Shown here in pieces: positions 23,202 through 30,769 of a DNA stretch of 35,297 nucleotides. The notes below the pieces were generated by a model. That model searched no databases. It was not told the origin of the DNA and saw only the letters and a program-made list of their open reading frames with translations. The DNA lies in the NCBI GenBank assembly GCA_016788485.1, contig JAEUSV010000121.1:1-35297 (forward strand), given 5' to 3'. This DNA is from Flavobacteriales bacterium (GTDB lineage: Bacteria > Bacteroidota > Bacteroidia > Flavobacteriales_F > PHOS-HE28). Position numbers and translations under genes: made by a program. Each line of letters begins with the position of its first letter. Within the stretch, counting starts at the first letter, position 1.

Positions 23202-23732
23202 ATGCCCGTACGCCGCCCCTTCAACCTCAAGCAGTGGATCGCCGACAACCGCGACCTGCTCAAGCCCCCCGTGGGCAACAAGAACCTGTACGTGGAGTCC
23301 GGTGACTACATCGTGATGATCGTGGGCGGCCCCAACGCCCGCAAGGACTACCACTTCAACCAGACCGAGGAGCTCTTCTACCAAATAGAGGGCGACATCG
23401 AGGTCGGCATCCAGGAGGACGGCAAGGCGGTCACGATCCCCATCAAGGAAGGTGAGATGTTCCTGCTGCCCGGCAACGTGCCGCACCAGCCTCGCCGCGG
23501 CCCCAATACCGTGGGCCTGGTGATCGAGTGCAAGCGCGACGACCGCGAGCTCGAGGACGGTCTCCACTGGTACTGCGAGAAGTGCAACAACCTGCTCCAC
23601 GAATACCGCTTCGTGCTGCACAACATCGAGAAGGACTTCATTCCCCGTTTCCGCGAGTTCTACGGCAGCGAGGACCTGCGCACGTGCAAGAAGTGCGGCC
23701 ATGTGATGGAGACCGACCCGCGCTTCGTCTGA
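23202..23732 (+). CDS. nbaC: 3-hydroxyanthranilate 3,4-dioxygenase
   Basis: A 176-residue cupin enzyme that opens the ring of 3-hydroxyanthranilate to 2-amino-3-carboxymuconate semialdehyde (ACMS) in tryptophan/kynurenine catabolism. Iron ligands His51, Glu57 and His95 and substrate residues Arg47, Arg99 and Glu110 are all present at the positions known from the well-studied bacterial enzyme. The C-terminal rubredoxin-like iron site of bacterial members is also complete (Cys125/Cys128 in CEKC, Cys162/Cys165 in CKKC). Length is typical. The stop overlaps the start of the ACMS decarboxylase gene by one base (TGATG), so the two consecutive pathway enzymes are translationally coupled. This is one of the most secure assignments in the window. 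Confidence 0.97.
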   Translation: MPVRRPFNLKQWIADNRDLLKPPVGNKNLYVESGDYIVMIVGGPNARKDYHFNQTEELFYQIEGDIEVGIQEDGKAVTIPIKEGEMFLLPGNVPHQPRRGPNTVGLVIECKRDDRELEDGLHWYCEKCNNLLHEYRFVLHNIEKDFIPRFREFYGSEDLRTCKKCGHVMETDPRFV

Positions 23733-24748
23733 TGCCCGAGCTCCTTTCGATAGACATCCACACGCACATCCTGCCGGAGCACATCCCCGATTTCGGGCGG
23801 CGCTTCGGCTACGGTGGCTTCATCCACCTGGACCACCACAAGCCGGGATGCGCGCGGATGATGATGGACGACAAGTTCTTCCGCGAGGTGCAGGCCAACT
23901 GCTGGGACCCGCAGGTGCGCATCGGCGAGTGCGACGGGTTCCACGTGCAGGTGCAGGTGCTGAGCACGGTGCCCGTGATGTTCAGCTACTGGGCCAAGCC
24001 GCAGGACACCCTGAACCTGGCGATGTTCCTCAACGACCACATCGCGGGGATCGTGCAGAAGTGGCCGAAGCGCTACGTGGGCCTGGGCACCGTGCCCATG
24101 CAGGACCCCGAGCTGGCGATCAGGGAGCTGGAACGCTGCAAGGCCATCGGTCTCGAGGGCATCCAGATCGGCACGCACATCGAGGGCGTGAACCTCGGCG
24201 AGCCGCGCCTCTTCTCCATCTTCAAGGCCTGCGAGGAGCTGGGCATGGCCGTGTTCGTGCACCCGTGGGACATGATGGGCAAGGATCGCATGGACAAGTA
24301 CTGGCTGCCCTGGCTCGTGGGCATGCCCGCGGAAACGGCCCTCGCCATCAGCTCCATGATCTTCAGCGGGCTGTTCGAGCGGTTACCGAAGCTGCGCGTC
24401 GCCTTCGCGCATGGCGGAGGTTCCTTTCCCGCCACGGTGAGCCGCATCCAGCATGGCTTCGAGGTGCGCCCCGACCTGTGCGCGGTGGATAACAACGTGG
24501 CGCCGAAGGAGTACCTCGGCAGGTTCTGGATCGACTCGCTCGTGCATGACCAGGCCATGCTGCAGTACGTGGTGGACCTGATCGGCGCGGACCGCGTGGC
24601 CCTCGGTACCGACTACCCCTTCCCCCTCGGTGAGCTGGAGCCCGGCACGCTCATCCGCAGCATGCCGTGGAACGATGCGCAGAAGGAGATGCTGTTGAGC
24701 GGAGCCGCCCTGCAATGGCTGGCCACGGAGCGCAAGCGTTTCGTCTAA
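23732..24748 (+). CDS. nbaD: 2-amino-3-carboxymuconate-6-semialdehyde decarboxylase (ACMSD)
   Basis: A 338-residue amidohydrolase-superfamily decarboxylase that converts ACMS to 2-aminomuconate semialdehyde, diverting carbon from spontaneous quinolinate formation towards degradation. The metal site is complete: His10 and His12 (IDIHTHILPEH), His177 (VFVHPWDMMG), His227 (VAFAHGGGSFP) and Asp294 (LGTDYPFPLGE); Arg51 corresponds to the substrate arginine. The start ATG shares one base with the dioxygenase stop codon. The TAA stop overlaps the TAG stop of the convergent T9SS protein gene. The product would be oxidised by the aldehyde dehydrogenase encoded at 15251, about 7 kb away on the other strand. 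Confidence 0.96.
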   Translation: MPELLSIDIHTHILPEHIPDFGRRFGYGGFIHLDHHKPGCARMMMDDKFFREVQANCWDPQVRIGECDGFHVQVQVLSTVPVMFSYWAKPQDTLNLAMFLNDHIAGIVQKWPKRYVGLGTVPMQDPELAIRELERCKAIGLEGIQIGTHIEGVNLGEPRLFSIFKACEELGMAVFVHPWDMMGKDRMDKYWLPWLVGMPAETALAISSMIFSGLFERLPKLRVAFAHGGGSFPATVSRIQHGFEVRPDLCAVDNNVAPKEYLGRFWIDSLVHDQAMLQYVVDLIGADRVALGTDYPFPLGELEPGTLIRSMPWNDAQKEMLLSGAALQWLATERKRFV

Positions 24749-27700
24749 CGCACCAGGTTCACGTGCCCGTAGTGCGTGCTCTTCTCGCCGCTGAGCTCGG
24801 TGAGGTCGATGCGCCACACGTAGGTGTCGATCGGTGACCGCACCCCGTTGTACGTGCCGTCCCAGAAGCGGTCGAGCCGGTCGCTCTCGAAGATCTGCTC
24901 GCCCCAGCGGTTGAACACGTAAAGCTTGAAGGTCTTCACCTCGGTGGCCAGCGCGAAGAAGGTGTCGTTGATGCCGTCGCCGTCGGGCGTGAAGGTGTTG
25001 GGCACGTACAAGGTGCCGTCCACGATCACGAAGACCGCATCGGTGGCCACACAGCCGTTGGTGTCCGTCAGGGTCACGGTGTACAGTGTGCTCACCTGCG
25101 GGAAGGCGATGGGAGAGGTGCACGCGGTGCAATTGAGCGTGGGCTCGGCCTCCCACACGATGATACCGTTGCCGGTGGCCTGCAGCTGGGCCTGGTCACC
25201 GAAGTCGATCTGCTGGTCGGCTCCGGCGTCCACCACGGGTTCGGGGTACAGCGCCACGGTGGCGAAGGCGGTGTCGGTGCAGCCGGCCGTGCTGGTGGCG
25301 GTCACCTGGTAGGTGGTGGTGACGGCCGGCGTGGCCACCACGCTGGCACCTGTGGCGCTGTTCAGGCCGGAGGCGGGCGTCCACGTGTAGCTCGTTGCGC
25401 CGCTGGCGAAGAGCATCACGCTCTCACCGGGGCACACCGTGGTATCGGGCCAGGCATCGGCCACCACCACCTGCACGTCCACGAACACGCTGTCCAGCGT
25501 GCTGCCGCAGCTGTTGGCCACGTTCACGAAGTAGTATGAGGGGGCGGGTGGTGTCACCACGGGGTCGGACCCATCGAGATCGGTGATGCCGGGCGCCGGC
25601 AGCCAGGTGTAGGTGGTGCCTCCGCTCACGAGCAGTTGCACGCTGCCGCCAGCGCACACGCTCGTGTCGTTGCTCACCGGCACAGGTGGTGTGGTCTCCA
25701 CGGTCACCACCATCGAATCGGTGATCACGCAGCCTTCAGGCGTGGTGATGGTGACGGTGTACTGTGTGGTGGCCGCGGGCGAGGCGAGCGGGCTCTGCAC
25801 GGCCGCGTTGCTCAGCGAGGCGGGCGGCACCCAGCTGTACAGGCCGCCGCCGATGGCGCTGATGGGCACCTGGTCGCCCAGGCACACCACCGTATCGGGG
25901 CCCGCGCCGCCGCTCGGCTGCCCGAACACGATGTCCACGCTCACGGTGTCGGTGCCGCAGCTGTCGGTCACCACCACGGTGTAGGTGGTGGGACCGGCGG
26001 GCGAGGCCACGGGATCGGCGATGGTGGTGCTGCTGAGGCCCGTGGCCGGCGACCACTGGTAGGCGAAGCCACCGTGCGCGTGCAGCTGCACGCTCGCGCC
26101 GGGGCACAGCGTGTCCACCGGGTCGATGTACGCATCGTCCGGGTCGATCACCGTGATGGTGAGGTAGGCGGTGTCGTTGATCACGCAGCTGTTGCTGTCG
26201 GTGAGCACCATCATCACGGTGAAGGATCCCGTGTCGCTGTAGGAGTAGGTGGGCTCGAACTGGGTGGACGCGCCGCTGCCGTCGCCGAAGTCCCAGCTGA
26301 AGTCGGTGCCGCCCTGGCTCAGGTTGTCGAACACGGCGGTGGCGTTGGGCAGGCAGAGGTAGGTGGGCCCGTTGATGTCGATGAGCGCTGTGGGCTGGGT
26401 AAGGGCGAACTTGAACACGCCCAGGTTGCAGTTGAAGCTGTTGTTGGTGTTGCTCCAGGCGCCGGGGGTGGTGGGGAAGTCATCGTTGCCGCCACAGCCC
26501 GCGCACACCGCCGCATACACATTGCCGTTCTTGTCGAAGCGGCTGGTCCCTCCGTCCACGTGCTCGTGGCTGGTGCTTCCGCCGATGTAGGTGCCGTAGT
26601 TGAGCGCGACGGCCTCGGGCTCGAGCACCATCAGGTGGAAGTCGCTGCCGTCGGAGATGGTCTGGTAGGCACCGGCCGTGGTGGGCAGCCCCAGCGTGGA
26701 GCTGTTGGTGGCCTGGGCGATGGTGTTGGTGCTGCCGCCCCAACCGCAGAAATAGATCTGCCCGCAGTCGCTCACCAGGAACGCGCTCGGCGAGATGTCC
26801 TCGTCGCCCTGGCCCGAACCGATGCGCGTGCTCCAGACCGAGGCCGACAGGTCGTGTTCGAGCTTGTGCACGAACTGCGAGCTGCCGGCATTGGCGTACT
26901 TGCCGGGCGTTACGGGGTAGTTGCCGTGGGTCTGGCCCAGCACGAAGACCTCGTCGGCCAGGTTCAGCTGCACGAAGTAGGTCTGGTCGTAATCGCTCGT
27001 GCCCAGGAAGGTCGCTGCCACGCGCACGGTGCCCGCGGTGTTGTACCGCACCAGGTAGCCGTCCACACCGCTGTTGTAGCTGTTGTCATAGGGCGTGCCC
27101 GCCATGGGCAGGTCGCTCGAGAGCGTTCCACCGGTCACGAACACGTCGCCGTTGCTGTCGAACTGCACGCCGTAGCCGCTGTCGGCGTTCGATCCGCCGT
27201 GGTAGGTGGCCCACAGCAGGGTGCTCAGCGTCGGGTCCAGGCGGAAGATGTACGCGTCCTGCACCCCGCCGAACGCTGCCTGCGGAGCGCCTGCCGAGGT
27301 GGGGCAGTTGCCGCTCTCGGTGCTGGTCGCCACCACGGGGCGCTCCAGGGGGTCGAGCGCGATCTCGCCACGGAAGCTGTCGCCGTAGTTGTGCGCGAGG
27401 TTCAGGGCGTTGTTGATGCCGTCGTTGCTCGTGCCGCCCACGTACGTGCTGCCGACCAGGGCCGTGGCGGCGGCGTTCAGGTGCGCCACCACGATGTCGG
27501 TGCCGTTGGTATGGCCGTAGCCGTAGCCGATACCGAAGGCCAGCGGAGGCCCGCCGTTGAAGCCGCTGTCGAAGCAGCCCGCCGTGGTGGGGAAGTCGCT
27601 GGAGCCGCTCGTGCCCAGCACGTAGAGCTCGTCGTTGCTGTTCACCACCAGGCTGTGCGGGCTTTCGTTGCCGAGCGATCCGCCGATGTAGGTGCTCCAC

Positions 27701-28632
27701 ACCAGCGCCGCACCGTCGGGCGTCCACTTGGTGATGCCCATGTCGATCGTGCCTCCGTTGAAGGAGGCATCGAGCACGCCCAGGGTCGTCGGGTAGCCCG
27801 AGGAGAAGACGATGCCGCCGCCGTAGAGGTGCCCATCGTTGTCGTAGGTGGCGGTGAAGCCGAAGTTGTCGGCCGTGCTGCCGGTGTAGCTGCCGAAGGT
27901 GAGGGTGGGGTCGATGGTGATCCGGTCACCGGACTGCAGGCAGAAGGCCCCCGACCGCACCCCGGGCCGGCCGCAGAAGTGGAACCCGACCGTGTTCCCG
28001 TTCAGCGCATAGGCGGAAGCGACCTCCTGGGTGAGGCCATCGCGTTCCACGAAGCTCACCGGTGCCTCCTCCACCACGTTGCCCGTGCTCAACTGCACGT
28101 GCAAGGCCCCGTCCTTCAGCGCCAGCCCGTCCTGGCCTTCGTACCGCATGCGGATGATCCCGGGGTCGGTGCCGGGGGCCAGCACCAGGTCGTACTTCAG
28201 CCCGTTCCGGCCGTCCAGGCGCAGGTCCACACCGGGGTAGAGGCCGCGCACCCACACTTCGCCATGCACGGCGCAACCCGTGCCCCAACGCGCGGGGTCG
28301 TTGCCGATGAAGAAGTTCTCGTAGTGGCCCTGCGTGAAGCGTCCTTCGCCCGTGCCGCCCTGTGCCCCTTCGAAGGTGACGCGGTAGGCGTGCATGCGCA
28401 GCGGCTCATGGGCGTGATGCCCGGCATGGCCGTGGTGGTGCAGGTCACCGCCCGTGTGCAGCACGTAGGTGAGGGCGTTGCGCTCCACGAAGAGCACCCC
28501 GCCGGGGATGGGCGCGCGGTACAGCACCTGGGCCGGCCACTGCCCCTTGTTCGCGGTGAACGGCACCTTCGGACCGGCGGCCTGGGTTGCCACGGTCCAT
28601 GCCAGCAGGGCGATGGCGATGAGGGTCCGCAT
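24745..28632 (-). CDS. Large secreted protein with DUF7948, SBBP, PKD/Ig-like repeats and T9SS type B sorting domain
   Basis: A 1295-residue exported protein. After a signal peptide (MRTLIAIALLAWTVATQA), residues about 20-240 begin VPFTANKGQWPAQVLYRAPIPGG, the DUF7948-type start, with a His-rich insert (HHHGHAGHHAHE). Residues about 240-740 hold SBBP-type beta-propeller repeats (LGSTYVGGTSNDG, LLWATYHGGSNADSGY, LNYGTYIGGSTSHEHVDGG). A PKD domain follows (DFSWDFGDGSG...YSYSDTGSFTVMM), then about four Ig-like repeats each opening D-T-x-C-x-G-x-x-V and containing YxWxPxxGL...YTVTVT. The end, PNTFTPDGDGINDTFFA...YVFNRWGEQIFES...W DGTYNG, is a type B (gliding-associated) sorting domain. It is probably a surface or secreted adhesin. 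Start 28632 is set by the signal peptide. Confidence 0.92.
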   Translation of the reverse strand: MRTLIAIALLAWTVATQAAGPKVPFTANKGQWPAQVLYRAPIPGGVLFVERNALTYVLHTGGDLHHHGHAGHHAHEPLRMHAYRVTFEGAQGGTGEGRFTQGHYENFFIGNDPARWGTGCAVHGEVWVRGLYPGVDLRLDGRNGLKYDLVLAPGTDPGIIRMRYEGQDGLALKDGALHVQLSTGNVVEEAPVSFVERDGLTQEVASAYALNGNTVGFHFCGRPGVRSGAFCLQSGDRITIDPTLTFGSYTGSTADNFGFTATYDNDGHLYGGGIVFSSGYPTTLGVLDASFNGGTIDMGITKWTPDGAALVWSTYIGGSLGNESPHSLVVNSNDELYVLGTSGSSDFPTTAGCFDSGFNGGPPLAFGIGYGYGHTNGTDIVVAHLNAAATALVGSTYVGGTSNDGINNALNLAHNYGDSFRGEIALDPLERPVVATSTESGNCPTSAGAPQAAFGGVQDAYIFRLDPTLSTLLWATYHGGSNADSGYGVQFDSNGDVFVTGGTLSSDLPMAGTPYDNSYNSGVDGYLVRYNTAGTVRVAATFLGTSDYDQTYFVQLNLADEVFVLGQTHGNYPVTPGKYANAGSSQFVHKLEHDLSASVWSTRIGSGQGDEDISPSAFLVSDCGQIYFCGWGGSTNTIAQATNSSTLGLPTTAGAYQTISDGSDFHLMVLEPEAVALNYGTYIGGSTSHEHVDGGTSRFDKNGNVYAAVCAGCGGNDDFPTTPGAWSNTNNSFNCNLGVFKFALTQPTALIDINGPTYLCLPNATAVFDNLSQGGTDFSWDFGDGSGASTQFEPTYSYSDTGSFTVMMVLTDSNSCVINDTAYLTITVIDPDDAYIDPVDTLCPGASVQLHAHGGFAYQWSPATGLSSTTIADPVASPAGPTTYTVVVTDSCGTDTVSVDIVFGQPSGGAGPDTVVCLGDQVPISAIGGGLYSWVPPASLSNAAVQSPLASPAATTQYTVTITTPEGCVITDSMVVTVETTPPVPVSNDTSVCAGGSVQLLVSGGTTYTWLPAPGITDLDGSDPVVTPPAPSYYFVNVANSCGSTLDSVFVDVQVVVADAWPDTTVCPGESVMLFASGATSYTWTPASGLNSATGASVVATPAVTTTYQVTATSTAGCTDTAFATVALYPEPVVDAGADQQIDFGDQAQLQATGNGIIVWEAEPTLNCTACTSPIAFPQVSTLYTVTLTDTNGCVATDAVFVIVDGTLYVPNTFTPDGDGINDTFFALATEVKTFKLYVFNRWGEQIFESDRLDRFWDGTYNGVRSPIDTYVWRIDLTELSGEKSTHYGHVNLVR

Positions 28633-28659
28633 GGAAGCGCCCGCCCATCGGGCGGAACC

Positions 28660-28667
28660 GCAAGTTA
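28660..28667 (-). promoter_or_regulatory. Candidate -7 box (TAACTTGC) of the type B T9SS protein
   Basis: TAACTTGC on the minus strand, two mismatches from TAnnTTTG, 27 bases before the ATG at 28632, in the 164-base divergent gap with the PurF paralog. Confidence 0.3.
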
Positions 28668-28750
28668 AGACCGATGGAACGGGCCTTCCGTTGCCTGTGG
28701 ACCGGGCGGGAAAGGGGGGCGACCAACCGTTCGCCCCGGGGGCGAAGCCG

Positions 28751-28758
28751 TACCTTTG
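28751..28758 (+). promoter_or_regulatory. Candidate -7 box (TACCTTTG) of the PurF paralog gene
   Basis: A perfect TAnnTTTG match 38 bases before the ATG at 28797. No clear -33 TTTG in the GC-rich upstream sequence. Confidence 0.5.
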
Positions 28759-28796
28759 CCGCCGCCGATGCCGCCCCACCCGGTCCGGCCCACCTG

Positions 28797-30698
28797 ATGA
28801 GCGATGCCATCAAGCATGAATGCGGACTCGCGTTCATCCGGCTGCGGAAGCCGCTGAGCCACTACCACGCCAAGTACGGCAGCCCCCTGTACGGCCTCAA
28901 CAAGCTGTACCTGCTCATGGAGAAGCAGCACAACCGGGGCCAGGACGGGGCCGGGGTGGGCACCATCAAGCTGGATCCCACCGCCGGGCTCAACTACATC
29001 GACCGGGAGCGGAGCACCGATAAGCAGGCCATCCAGAAGATCTTCGCCAAGATCAACCGCGGCTACGAGGAGGTGGTGAAGGCCGACCCCGCCGCCGCCA
29101 AGGACGCCGAGCGCCTCAAGGGGCAGATGCCCTTCCTGGGCGAGGTGCTCCTGGGCCACCTGCGCTACGCCACCTTCGGGCGCGACAACCTGGAGAACTG
29201 CCACCCACGCCGCCGCCTCAACAACTGGATGACGCGCAACCTGGTGGTGGCCGGCAACTTCAACATGACCAACGTGGACGAGCTGTTCGACCTGCTCGTC
29301 AGCATCGGCCAGCACCCCAAGGAGCGCAGCGACACCATGACGGTGCTCGAGAAGATCGGGCACTTCCTCGATGTGGAGAACGACCGCCTGGCGCAGATCC
29401 ACCGCCAGCTGGGCTATAGCGAGCAGCAGATCACGCCGCTGATCGGCGAGAAGATGGACATCCGCTCCATCCTCGCGCAGAGCGCCGCCGATTTCGACGG
29501 GGGCTACGCGCTGGCCGGCATGATCGGCCACGGCGACGCCTTCGTGCTGCGCGACCCCAGCGGCATCCGGCCGGCCTTCTGGTACGCCGATGAGGAGGTG
29601 GTGGTGGTGGCCAGCGAGCGCCCCGCCATCCAGACGGCCTTCCACGTGAAGACCGACCAGATCCACGAGCTGCGTCCCGGCCACGCCCTGATCGTGCGCA
29701 AGAACGGCAGCTTCAGCGAGGAGCAGGTGCGCGAGCCGCAGGAGAAGCGTTCGTGCAGCTTCGAGCGCATCTACTTCAGCCGGGGCAGCGACCGCGACGT
29801 GTACCGCGAGCGCATCGCCTTGGGCCGCGCCGTGTGCCCCGCGATCCTCGAGGCCATCGACAACGACATCCAGAACACGGTCTTCAGCTTCATCCCCAAT
29901 ACCGCCGAGGTGGCCGCCTACGGCATGATGAAGGAGATGGAGGACGTGCTGAACCGCCGCAAGGAGCAGCTGATTCTGGAGCTCGGGCCCACGCCCGCGC
30001 CGGGCCGCCTGCGCGAGATCCTGGGCATGCGCCCCCGCCTGGAGAAGGTGGCCATCAAGGATGCCAAGCTGCGCACCTTCATCACCAACGACGATGCGCG
30101 CGACGACCTCGTGGCGCACGTGTACGACATCACCTACGGCAGCGTGCGCCCCGGGGCGGACAACCTGGTGGTGATCGACGACAGCATCGTGCGCGGCACC
30201 ACCTTGAAGCAGAGCATCCTGAAGATGCTGGACCGGTTGGAGCCGAAGCGCATCGTGGTGGTGAGCAGCGCGCCCCAGATCCGCTACCCCGATTGCTACG
30301 GCATCGACATGGCCAAGATGGGCGACCTCGTTGCCTTCCAGGCCGCCGTATCGCTCCTCAAGGAAACGCACCAGGAGAACATCATCGACGATGTGCACGA
30401 GCGCTGCCTGGCCATGGTGGACCGCCCCATGCACGAGCAGGTGAACGTGGTGAAGGACATCTACCGCCCGTTCACGGCGCAGCAGATCAGCCAGCGCATC
30501 GCCGAGCTCCTCACCCCGCCCGAGATCAACGCCGAGGTGCGCATCGTGTACCAGAGCATCGAGGGCCTGCATGCCTCTTGCCCCAACCACACCGGCGATT
30601 GGTACTTCACCGGCGACTACCCCACACCCGGCGGCAACCGCGTGGTGAACCGCGCCTTCCTCAACTGGCGCCAGGGCAGGAACGTTCGGGCCTATTGA
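28797..30698 (+). CDS. Amidophosphoribosyltransferase (PurF)-family protein, long Bacteroidota form
   Basis: A 633-residue protein, well above the usual 470-510 of PurF. The N-terminus MSDAIKHECGLAFI suggests an eight-residue propeptide and Cys9 as the N-terminal nucleophile of a class II glutamine amidotransferase after processing; GHLRYATFG and NLVVAGNFNMTN are also glutaminase-domain motifs. Insertions with many basic and acidic residues (about 75-110 and 160-230) account for the extra length. The phosphoribosyltransferase part has the PRPP loop IDDSIVRGTT at 460-469 and SSAPQIRYPDCYGIDM. PurF makes phosphoribosylamine, the first step of purine synthesis. Bacteroidota often also have a standard PurF, so this may be a paralog with another role. 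Start 28797 follows a perfect -7 box. Confidence 0.87.
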   Translation: MSDAIKHECGLAFIRLRKPLSHYHAKYGSPLYGLNKLYLLMEKQHNRGQDGAGVGTIKLDPTAGLNYIDRERSTDKQAIQKIFAKINRGYEEVVKADPAAAKDAERLKGQMPFLGEVLLGHLRYATFGRDNLENCHPRRRLNNWMTRNLVVAGNFNMTNVDELFDLLVSIGQHPKERSDTMTVLEKIGHFLDVENDRLAQIHRQLGYSEQQITPLIGEKMDIRSILAQSAADFDGGYALAGMIGHGDAFVLRDPSGIRPAFWYADEEVVVVASERPAIQTAFHVKTDQIHELRPGHALIVRKNGSFSEEQVREPQEKRSCSFERIYFSRGSDRDVYRERIALGRAVCPAILEAIDNDIQNTVFSFIPNTAEVAAYGMMKEMEDVLNRRKEQLILELGPTPAPGRLREILGMRPRLEKVAIKDAKLRTFITNDDARDDLVAHVYDITYGSVRPGADNLVVIDDSIVRGTTLKQSILKMLDRLEPKRIVVVSSAPQIRYPDCYGIDMAKMGDLVAFQAAVSLLKETHQENIIDDVHERCLAMVDRPMHEQVNVVKDIYRPFTAQQISQRIAELLTPPEINAEVRIVYQSIEGLHASCPNHTGDWYFTGDYPTPGGNRVVNRAFLNWRQGRNVRAY

Positions 30699-30724
30699 TG
30701 CCCTTTCTCTGCCGGACGTTGCCT

Positions 30725-30743
30725 CTCCGGGCTTGACCCGGAG
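30725..30743. terminator. Hairpin between convergent genes
   Basis: CTCCGGG / CCCGGAG with a five-base loop CTTGA, in the 71-base gap between the PurF paralog and the convergent metalloprotease-like gene. It could serve both strands; no T-run. Confidence 0.55.
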
Positions 30744-30769
30744 TCGCGAAATGTCGTGTCCGCGGGAGG

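Noticed and set aside
25080..26200. Regularly repeated DNA segments suggestive of a repeat array
   Set aside because: They encode successive Ig-like domains of the type B T9SS protein and have no direct-repeat/spacer structure of a CRISPR array.
25636..28668. Very long open frame (about 1010 codons) on the plus strand opposite the type B T9SS gene
   Set aside because: Its translation is low-complexity Val/His/Ala/Gly-rich without domains, an antisense shadow of the GC-rich minus-strand gene that has clear domains.
28674..28796. N-terminal extension of the PurF paralog frame
   Set aside because: Would place the nucleophile cysteine 50 residues in and would run across the -7 box at 28751; start set at 28797.
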